The notes below the pieces were generated by a model. It saw nothing but the letters and a program-made list of their open reading frames with translations. It did not search any database and had not been told where the DNA came from. This document shows, in pieces, positions 57,177 to 64,000 of a DNA stretch of 64,000 nucleotides. A program made the translations under genes and the position numbers. Position 1 is the first letter of the stretch. Each line of letters opens with the position of its first letter. The DNA comes from Rhizobium sp. 16-449-1b (GTDB lineage: Bacteria; Pseudomonadota; Alphaproteobacteria; Rhizobiales; Rhizobiaceae). The DNA is taken from contig NZ_JAGHMH010000002.1 in the NCBI RefSeq assembly GCF_017741935.1, positions 248,001-312,000 of the forward strand. The letters are read 5' to 3'.

Positions 57177-58121
57177 TCAGATGCGGGCGAAGCGTTCGAT
57201 CAGGAGATCGAAGAAGCCGTCCGCGTCGACATCGCGCATCACGGTCGCGTTGCGCTTGCGGTCGGTCACGTGCCACCAGTCGACCACGGTCATGCCGACG
57301 GTCAGTTCCGACTTCACTTCGATCTCCACATTGCAGACCCGTCCCTTGAACAGTTCCGGCTTCAGCAGATAGGCAACCACCGTCGGGTCGTGCAGCGGGC
57401 CGCCGTCCGAGCCGTATTTCTCGATATCGAAGCGCTCGAAGAACTCCAGCATCTCCACCATCGCGATCGCCGGCCGCGTACCGATCTCGGCCATGCGCTT
57501 GACGCGCGATTTCAGCGTCAAGAGCTTGTGCGTCACGTCGAGCGGCATCATCACGATCGGCACGCCGGAGCGGAACACGATGTCGGCTGCCTCGGGATCG
57601 ACGTAGATGTTGAATTCGGCCGCCGGCGTGATGTTGCCGCCCTCGGAATAGCCGCCGCCCATCATGACGAGCTCGCGCACGCGGCCGATGATATCTGGCG
57701 CCTTCTGGAAGGCGAGGCCGATATTCGTCAGCGGCCCGAGCGTGCAGAGCGTCACCGTGCCTTCAGGCTCGCTGCGCAGCGTCTCGATGATGAAGTCGAC
57801 GGCGTGGCCCGCCTGCAAAGGCATGGTCGGTTCGTCGAGCTCGGGACCGTCGAGGCCGGTCTTGCCGTGCACATGCTCGGCGGTGACGAGCGGCCGGGCG
57901 ATCGGCTTGTCGGCGCCGGCGAAAACCTTGGTGTCGGTCTTGCCGCAGAGCTCGCAGACGATGCGCGCATTGCGGCTGGTATAGGAGAGCGGCACGTTGC
58001 CGGCGACGGTGGTGATGCCGAGCAGTTCCAGTTCCTCAGGGCTGCCGAAGGCCAGCATGATCGCGGCCGCATCGTCCTGACCTGGGTCGGTGTCGATAAT
58101 GATCTTTCTCGGGTTTGCCAT
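57177..58121 (-). CDS. inosine-uridine-preferring nucleoside hydrolase family protein
   Basis: 314 aa. Cleaves ribonucleosides to base and ribose. The calcium/ribose site IIIDTDPGQDDAAAI starts at residue 6; later ligands are in GGGYSEGGNITPAAEFNIYVDPEAA and the His of GGPLHDPTVVAYLL. Base preference cannot be told. GGGACGAAC lies before ATG 58121. No transport genes adjoin it. Confidence 0.92.
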   Translation of the reverse strand: MANPRKIIIDTDPGQDDAAAIMLAFGSPEELELLGITTVAGNVPLSYTSRNARIVCELCGKTDTKVFAGADKPIARPLVTAEHVHGKTGLDGPELDEPTMPLQAGHAVDFIIETLRSEPEGTVTLCTLGPLTNIGLAFQKAPDIIGRVRELVMMGGGYSEGGNITPAAEFNIYVDPEAADIVFRSGVPIVMMPLDVTHKLLTLKSRVKRMAEIGTRPAIAMVEMLEFFERFDIEKYGSDGGPLHDPTVVAYLLKPELFKGRVCNVEIEVKSELTVGMTVVDWWHVTDRKRNATVMRDVDADGFFDLLIERFARI

Positions 58122-58316
58122 TCCGTTCGTCCCATCCTCCCGGTGCCTGTGTCGACGCATTTACCGATGCATGCACCATCTGTTTATCTTCCCGGCGCAA
58201 ATCGGCACAGCCGGCGCGGGGCAGGATTTGATGCGAGGCGCAGCAAGCTTTGTCAAGGCGGTGCAATCGCGTGCTGGGAGGGGCGCACGTCTTGGGTCAG
58301 CTGTCTTGCGCCCTGT

Positions 58317-58345
58317 CTTGCGAATGACAGCATTCGTTCCCATAT
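58317..58345 (+). promoter_or_regulatory. RpoH (heat-shock sigma) promoter of hsp20
   Basis: CTTGCG, 16 bases, CCCATAT: close to the sigma-32 pattern CTTGAA...CCCCATnT. It would start transcription about 60 bases before the hsp20 ATG. Confidence 0.6.
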
Positions 58346-58366
58346 TAGCAACATCCGGATGCTGTC

Positions 58367-58404
58367 TTCAGGTCCGGAAGGGTCGCTTGCATCAAGGACT
58401 TGGA
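58367..58404 (+). promoter_or_regulatory. predicted RNA thermometer masking the hsp20 SD
   Basis: TTCAGGTCC (58367-58375) can pair over nine positions with GGACTTGGA (58396-58404), two of them G-U, around a 20-base loop. The second arm includes most of the SD AAGGA (58394-58398), 12 bases before the ATG. Rhizobial small heat-shock genes commonly use ROSE-type thermometers; the loop holds a CGCTTGC stretch like the ROSE anti-SD segment. Pairing was done by hand. Confidence 0.5.
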
Positions 58405-58410
58405 ACGCTG

Positions 58411-58842
58411 ATGAGCCGTATGACGCCTTTCGCCAGCCCGCTGTTGCTGGGTTTCGACGCCATGGAAAAGACGCTGGAGCGGATTTCCAAGGCGAGTGAC
58501 GGATATCCCCCCTATAATATCGAGCGCCTCGCCGCCGACCGCATTACCGATGATCCGGAGCGGCTGCGCATCACCCTCGCGGTCGCCGGCTTCAGCGAGG
58601 AAGAACTCGACATTTCCGTCGAGGAAAACCAGCTGGTCATCCGTGGCCGCCAGGTCGAGCAGGGCGAGCGCGAATATCTCTATCGCGGCATCGCCGCCAG
58701 ACAGTTCCAGCGCACTTTCGTGCTCGCCGATGGCATGCAGGTTCTCGGCGCGGGCCTCAAGAACGGCCTTCTGTCGGTCGATCTCATTCGTCCGGAGCCG
58801 TCGCGTATGGTGAAGAAAATTAACATTTCGGTCCCACAGTAG
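58411..58842 (+). CDS. Hsp20/IbpA-type small heat-shock protein
   Basis: 143 aa ATP-independent holdase. Alpha-crystallin domain from about residue 35 to 125 (YNIERLAADRITDDPERLRI at the start, ADGMQVLGAGLKNGLLSVDL near the end) and a C-terminal INISV that fits the I-x-I/V anchor. ATG 58411 is picked over upstream in-frame codons, which would run through the promoter. Heat-shock promoter and SD-masking helix lie upstream; the DUF1150 gene follows 50 bp later. Confidence 0.93.
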   Translation: MSRMTPFASPLLLGFDAMEKTLERISKASDGYPPYNIERLAADRITDDPERLRITLAVAGFSEEELDISVEENQLVIRGRQVEQGEREYLYRGIAARQFQRTFVLADGMQVLGAGLKNGLLSVDLIRPEPSRMVKKINISVPQ

Positions 58843-58892
58843 GACAACGGCGCAAATCGCACCGTTGGTCCCTTCTCTCTGGAGGTACAGGA

Positions 58893-59150
58893 ATGTTGAT
58901 GAAAGAAGCCAATTCGCACCTGACCAAGACCGAGCTTGCCGGCATCGGCAACGGCGAGGTCGCCTATATCAGGAAAATCCGCTCCGAGGATGTTCCCCGG
59001 TGTTTTCCGGAAGCTCCCGATATCGATCCGAACGTCGATCTCTGGGCGCTCTTCGGCGCAGACGGAACCCCGATCCTCCTCACGGACAACCGCTCCAGCA
59101 CCTTCTTCAAGGCCGCTGAAGACGAGTTGAAGACGGTCAGCCTGCACTAA
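58893..59150 (+). CDS. DUF1150 family protein
   Basis: 85 aa. Matches the alphaproteobacterial DUF1150 family (GNGEVAYIRKIRSEDVPRCF, LWALFGADGTPILLTDNR), which is usually found right after a small heat-shock gene, as here. Function unknown; co-expression with Hsp20 suggests a stress role. GGAGGTACAGG precedes the ATG. A T-tailed hairpin follows. Confidence 0.88.
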   Translation: MLMKEANSHLTKTELAGIGNGEVAYIRKIRSEDVPRCFPEAPDIDPNVDLWALFGADGTPILLTDNRSSTFFKAAEDELKTVSLH

Positions 59151-59172
59151 AGGCGGGTCAGCATGAAAACAG

Positions 59173-59204
59173 ACGGCGTTCCCAGGAGCGCCGTTGTTTT
59201 GTTT
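59173..59204 (+). terminator. terminator of the hsp20-DUF1150 unit
   Basis: ACGGCG/CGCCGT extended by TCC/GGA, then TGTTTTGTTT. Confidence 0.82.
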
Positions 59205-59235
59205 CTGAGGGGCGACTCATGCTACGCCCCATCTC

Positions 59236-59979
59236 ATGCGAATAGCGTCCTTCCAGCGTTTCCCCATTTTCGATGACGCTGAGAAGGCGGCGAGCGTGAT
59301 CCTACGCGACCTGACATGGGCCGATAGCCACGGCGCCGATCTCGCCATCTTTCCCGAATGCTACCTCCAGGGCCACAGCTACGACCGCTCGATCAACGAG
59401 CGGCGCGCGCTTTGTGTGGACGATCCGGCGCTGCAAAAGCTGCTCGAACCGCTCCATTCCATCAGGACAGCGGCCATCGTCGGTTTTGTCGAGCGTCGCG
59501 GTGATCTGGTCTACAACAGCGCCATGCTGATCGAGAGCGGCGCCGTGGCGGGCGTATACGCCAAGGCGAACCCGCTCGAAGATGGCTGCACGCCGGGCGA
59601 TGCATTTCCCGTCTGGCAAAGAGCCGGTCGCGGTTTCGGCATCAATATCTGCAGTGACTTTCGTGATCCGGCATTCTCCGATGCCATCGTGGCAAACGGC
59701 GCCTCCGTCGTCTGCGCTCCGCTCAACATGATGATCCGGGCGCACAAGGTGGATCAATGGCGCGAGCCCGCGATCGAGAGCCTTCGCGCCTGCGCGGTCC
59801 GCACGGGCAGCTGGGTCATCTCCTCCGATGTCGTCGGCGACAGGGGAGATGGCTGGATGAGCTGCGGCTGCACGCTCGCCGTCGGGCCTGATGGCGTGAT
59901 CGCGAGCAAGGTGCCTGAATGGGAGGAGGGCGCTATCCTGCTGGATATTCCGCCGTCGTTCGACCTTAAACGCGCTTGA
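59236..59979 (+). CDS. carbon-nitrogen hydrolase (nitrilase superfamily)
   Basis: 247 aa. Glu-Lys-Cys triad visible: Glu in IFPECYLQG near residue 42, Lys in VYAKANPLE near residue 114, Cys in [11 protein letters not shown] near residue 138. Usual members cleave amides (omega-amidase, N-carbamoyl amino acids); the KxxL and CSD variants here do not identify the substrate. Its 3' end overlaps trmB (convergent) by 14 bp. Confidence 0.87.
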   Translation: MRIASFQRFPIFDDAEKAASVILRDLTWADSHGADLAIFPECYLQGHSYDRSINERRALCVDDPALQKLLEPLHSIRTAAIVGFVERRGDLVYNSAMLIESGAVAGVYAKANPLEDGCTPGDAFPVWQRAGRGFGINICSDFRDPAFSDAIVANGASVVCAPLNMMIRAHKVDQWREPAIESLRACAVRTGSWVISSDVVGDRGDGWMSCGCTLAVGPDGVIASKVPEWEEGAILLDIPPSFDLKRA

Positions 59980-60667
59980 ACGTCAGATAGGCCGAGGACC
60001 GTCCTTCGCGCCGGGCTTTGGCCTCGTAACGCGTGCTCGGCCAGCCCTCGTAGGGCGTCAGCCAGTCGGCCGCGTTGCTGGCCTGCCAGTCGAAGCCGCC
60101 GTGGTCGCGGCACTTCAAGAGCGTCCAGTTCACATAGGTGTCGATGTCGGAGGCGAAGCAGAACAGGCCGCCGGGCTTCAGCACGCGGTGAAAGCGGTCA
60201 AGATTGGTCTTCGAGACGAAGCGGCGCTTCCAGTGCTTCCGCTTTGGCCAGGGATCGGGATAGAGCAGGTCGATCTGGTCGATCGATCCATCCGGCAGCC
60301 AGTCGAGCAGTTGCGTCGCGTCGTCGTTGTAGACGCGGACATTGCGGGCGCCGGCATTGTCGACGCTGGCAAGCAGCTTCTGCATCGAATTGATGAAGGG
60401 CTCGACGCCGATGAAGCCGGTCGAAGGCGTTTCGATCGCGCGGTGGATCAGATGCTCGCCGCCGCCGAAGCCGATCTCAAGACGCAGCCGGTTGGTCTCG
60501 ACGGGAAAGAGAGTGCTCAGCGGCTCCGGGGGAGCCGCCGAGAGGTCGATGATGAACGCCGGCAAGAGGGTGCTGAGCTTCTCCGCCTGTTGTCCGCGAA
60601 GTGCCTTACCCTTGCGGCGACCGAAGAAAGCCTCGGTCGCGCGTCCGCGACGTTCCATGTCAGTCAT
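59966..60667 (-). CDS. trmB: tRNA (guanine-N7)-methyltransferase
   Basis: Makes m7G46 in tRNA with SAM. 233 aa. SAM loop [11 protein letters not shown] near residue 64, then [10 protein letters not shown], and the TrmB block [19 protein letters not shown] near residue 134. Starts 4 bp after metK, the SAM supplier, so the two are co-transcribed. Confidence 0.95.
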   Translation of the reverse strand: MTDMERRGRATEAFFGRRKGKALRGQQAEKLSTLLPAFIIDLSAAPPEPLSTLFPVETNRLRLEIGFGGGEHLIHRAIETPSTGFIGVEPFINSMQKLLASVDNAGARNVRVYNDDATQLLDWLPDGSIDQIDLLYPDPWPKRKHWKRRFVSKTNLDRFHRVLKPGGLFCFASDIDTYVNWTLLKCRDHGGFDWQASNAADWLTPYEGWPSTRYEAKARREGRSSAYLTFKRV

Positions 60668-60671
60668 CGTA

Positions 60672-61913
<1,242 letters not shown>

Positions 61914-61986
61914 TCCGGGATTCCCCTCAAAGAATAAAAAGCTGCGTAGTGGTACTCAGTTCAGGGCTGAAAAACAAGCGCAGAAG

Positions 61987-62008
61987 GACATAAATATATC
62001 TTTATATC
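61987..62008. promoter_or_regulatory. SahR-like palindrome in the metK leader
   Basis: On the minus strand GATATAAAGAT-ATATTTATGTC, a 22-bp near-perfect palindrome rich in ATAAA/TTTAT, 74 bp before the metK start. It resembles the SAH-responsive SahR sites reported before methionine-cycle genes of Alphaproteobacteria. Identification is from memory of the motif. Confidence 0.5.
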
Positions 62009-62045
62009 TGCGACGAAGTGACAAATTTTGCCCAAAAAACGCAAA

Positions 62046-62068
62046 AAAGCGGCCTTTACGACCGCTTT
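62046..62068 (-). terminator. praR terminator
   Basis: Minus strand: AAAGCGG ... CCGCTTT stem then TTTTTTGCGTTTTTT. It separates praR from metK. Confidence 0.85.
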
Positions 62069-62093
62069 CTCGACTGTGACTTATGAGGGATGC

Positions 62094-62513
62094 TTATTCG
62101 GAGTCGGCTTCGGCGGCGAGCGCCTTGACCAGTTCGACGACCTTGCGGCGCACCTTGGGATCGGTGATCTTCACGAAGGCGCGGTTCAGCTGCAGCCCTT
62201 CCGAGGAGGACAGGAAGTCGACCACGTAGTTGGAGCTGGAGGCTTCCGCCATGCCACCCGCCATGCCAGCGTTCTCGCCGGGTGCATCCTCGAAGAAGAA
62301 GGAGACCGGAACGTTCAAAATGCTGGAGATATTCTGCAGTCGGCTCGCGCCGACGCGGTTGGTGCCTTTTTCGTATTTCTGGATCTGCTGGAATGTAATG
62401 CCAAGGCTTTCCCCAAGCTTTTCCTGGCTCATTCCAAGCATCGTTCGGCGAAGACGGATGCGACTGCCAACATGGATGTCGATCGGGTTCGGCTTCTTCT
62501 TGTTCTCAATCAT
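62094..62513 (-). CDS. praR: XRE-family regulator, PraR-like
   Basis: 139 aa. HTH_XRE domain: GSRIRLRRTMLGMSQEKLGE, LGITFQQIQKYEKGTNRV (residues ~16-53), then a C-terminal helical part ending KVVELVKALAAEADSE. Matches PraR of Rhizobium and Azorhizobium, a repressor of quorum-sensing and biofilm or attachment genes; that role is from the family. Located between lnt and metK, as in other rhizobia. Gene name is moderately sure. Confidence 0.8.
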   Translation of the reverse strand: MIENKKKPNPIDIHVGSRIRLRRTMLGMSQEKLGESLGITFQQIQKYEKGTNRVGASRLQNISSILNVPVSFFFEDAPGENAGMAGGMAEASSSNYVVDFLSSSEGLQLNRAFVKITDPKVRRKVVELVKALAAEADSE

Positions 62514-62664
62514 GGTGCTGCCCTAACAATAATTCTGCCCTTGTTTAAACCGGCACGCCCAAACCCATCCCCAAAACGCCACGTTGCAAAGTGCGATCTA
62601 TTCACCTTGAACCATACGTTAAGAATGCCGATCCTAACCACTATGCAATTTTAGGGGTTTTCGG

Positions 62665-64000
62665 TCAATTACGCTTGAAAACAAAACCAAAACGCGAAGC
62701 CATTGCAATTGCAAGCAGAAGTGTCTCGATCAACCAGAAGTACGTTTCGCGTGACAGCGGCGGATGGGCCGGAGAGGCGAAACTATCAAGGGTTGCGTCA
62801 ATAAAGCCGGTCTCATTGAGCGAAAGACCTGCAATAATTTCACCACGGGGGCTGACAAGGGCGGAAATCCCGCTATTGCCGTCGCGAATCAGCGGCAGAC
62901 CGGTTTCCACGGCCCGAACGCGGGCCTGCTGGAAGTGCTGGTAGGGGCCGGGCGTGGCGCCGAACCAGGCATCGTTGGTGATGTTCAAAATGGCCGATGC
63001 CGAGCCGATATCGCCGGTCATTTCGCCGGGGAAAATGATCTCGTAGCAGACCAGCGGATAGAGCTTCAGCCCGCTTGGCAGCGTCAGCAGCTGGCGCGTG
63101 GCGGCCGCCGAGAAGCCGCCGGGCATCTCGACGATGTTCTGGATGCCGAACTCGCTGAGAAGGCTCTCGAACGGCATGTATTCGCCGAACGGCACGAGGT
63201 GCACCTTGTCGGAGGCGGCGATGATCTGGCCACGACCGTCGATCACGTAGATCGAATTGTAGTAGCGCGGCGGATTGCCAGGGCCCATGTCCTCGGCGCG
63301 CACGGCGCCGGCCAGCAGCACCTGGTTGTCGTCGAGCGTATCGGCGATCCGCGTCAGCGCATCCTGGTTATCGGTCAGGATGAACGGGATCGCCGTCTCC
63401 GGCCAGACAATGATATCGGGCTTGCGTCCACCATCCTTGGGCGCCTCGGCCGAGAGCTTCAGATGCTTCTCGAAGATCGCCGCCCGGTCGGCGTCGCTGT
63501 CCATCTTGGCGCTCTGGTCGATCATCGGCTGCACGAGGCGGATGACGGGGCTCTTGTCGGTAGAGGCGGCAACCGGCTTCGGTGCGCCGTAAAGCACATA
63601 GGCGCCATATCCGACATGCGCGGCAAGCAGCAGCAGCGCCAGCGAAATGCCGGTTTTGGCGCCCTGCTTGGTGCCGATGAGGGCAGGGGTGGCGAAGACG
63701 AAGACCGAGAGCGCGGTAATGCCCATGATCCCGATGATATGGGCCGACTGCATCATCACAGGCACCGGCGTCATGCCATAGCCGATGGCGTTCCACGGAA
63801 AGCCGGTGAAGAGCACGCTGCGCGCCCATTCGAGCAGGCCGAAGCTCGCCGCCAGCGCCGCGATCCGCCCGACGCCATCGGACCAGAGGATGCGGGCAAG
63901 CGCCGTCGCCAGGCCGTAGAAGATCGCCAACACGGCAGGAAGCCCGAAGATCGCCAGCGGCAGCGCCCAGGCGAACTCCTCGGCATCGATCATCAGCGCA
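62665..64000 (-). CDS. lnt: apolipoprotein N-acyltransferase (N-terminus outside window)
   Basis: Adds the third acyl chain to lipoproteins in the inner membrane. About 445 C-terminal residues of ~530 are visible; the frame stays open to the window end. Membrane helices first, then the nitrilase-like periplasmic domain: Glu in IIVWPETAIPFIL, Lys in SDKVHLVPFGEYMPFE, Cys in LYPLVCYEIIFPGE, and a last C-terminal helix. First gene before praR, 151 bp apart. Confidence 0.94.
   Translation of the reverse strand, partial: ALMIDAEEFAWALPLAIFGLPAVLAIFYGLATALARILWSDGVGRIAALAASFGLLEWARSVLFTGFPWNAIGYGMTPVPVMMQSAHIIGIMGITALSVFVFATPALIGTKQGAKTGISLALLLLAAHVGYGAYVLYGAPKPVAASTDKSPVIRLVQPMIDQSAKMDSDADRAAIFEKHLKLSAEAPKDGGRKPDIIVWPETAIPFILTDNQDALTRIADTLDDNQVLLAGAVRAEDMGPGNPPRYYNSIYVIDGRGQIIAASDKVHLVPFGEYMPFESLLSEFGIQNIVEMPGGFSAAATRQLLTLPSGLKLYPLVCYEIIFPGEMTGDIGSASAILNITNDAWFGATPGPYQHFQQARVRAVETGLPLIRDGNSGISALVSPRGEIIAGLSLNETGFIDATLDSFASPAHPPLSRETYFWLIETLLLAIAMASRFGFVFKRN

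Noticed and set aside
61914..62093. SAM riboswitch in front of metK
   Set aside because: I looked for SAM-II or SAM/SAH pseudoknot features and saw none convincing; the conspicuous element is a DNA-type palindrome.

Overview
The window looks like a piece of the primary chromosome of a Rhizobium-type alphaproteobacterium (R. leguminosarum/etli/phaseoli neighbourhood, or a close relative). The reasons are: high GC with strong third-position GC; the rhizobial gene blocks ubiE-ubiB / mutM / enoyl-CoA hydratase / rpsT / dnaA, rph / hrcA / grpE, hsp20-DUF1150 and lnt-praR-metK-trmB; a choline-O-sulfate cluster; and two families of palindromic intergenic repeats typical of rhizobia. No rRNA, tRNA, CRISPR, prophage or insertion sequence was seen. 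Both ends cut genes: ugpE on the left and lnt on the right. Species assignment is inference only.

Layout. 1-3.3 kb: end of a glycerol-3-phosphate ABC transporter (ugpE, ugpC), a cupin protein, gshB. 3.3-3.9 kb: repeat-filled spacer. 3.9-12.97 kb: comM-like ATPase, an ABM monooxygenase, cysK, a LysE exporter, dps, a DMT transporter, an Lrp regulator, a GNAT gene whose 3' end appears frameshifted, dut and prfC. 13-17.4 kb: a binding protein/permease/ATPase/TrmO operon preceded by a ModE-like palindrome, then a second ABM protein and a one-domain molbindin; together these suggest a molybdate or tungstate uptake locus. 17.4-23.2 kb: an osmoprotectant block (betC, choX and their LysR regulator, then otsA and otsB for trehalose). 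23.3-26.9 kb: secreted S10 peptidase, an MFS transporter and its GntR regulator with a perfect operator-like palindrome. 26.9-27.5 kb: a spacer with two very short open frames, on opposite strands, each with a strong Shine-Dalgarno sequence and its own terminator. 27.7-39.8 kb: class II amidotransferase, coaBC, DMT transporter, a Cys/His-rich protein with a PepSY membrane protein, then LysR regulators divergent from NmrA, SDR and MFS genes.

39.9-49 kb: housekeeping core (ubiB, ubiE, mutM, enoyl-CoA hydratase, rpsT, dnaA), a saccharopine-dehydrogenase-family protein, and fhuF with an upstream RirA-like iron box. 49-53.7 kb: LysR/DMT pair, a 33-bp perfect inverted repeat, and hemW-rdgB-VOC in one direction. 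53.9-59.2 kb: rph, the stress genes hrcA, grpE and hsp20 (RpoH-like promoter and a predicted SD-masking RNA helix), a GFA-family protein, a nucleoside hydrolase and DUF1150. 59.2-64 kb: a carbon-nitrogen hydrolase, trmB, metK (with a SahR-like palindrome in its leader), the XRE regulator praR, and lnt.

Most of the window is ordinary chromosome. The parts most worth a second look are the 26.9-27.5 kb small-gene spacer, the ModE-box transporter operon with its embedded trmO, and the RNA leader of hsp20.
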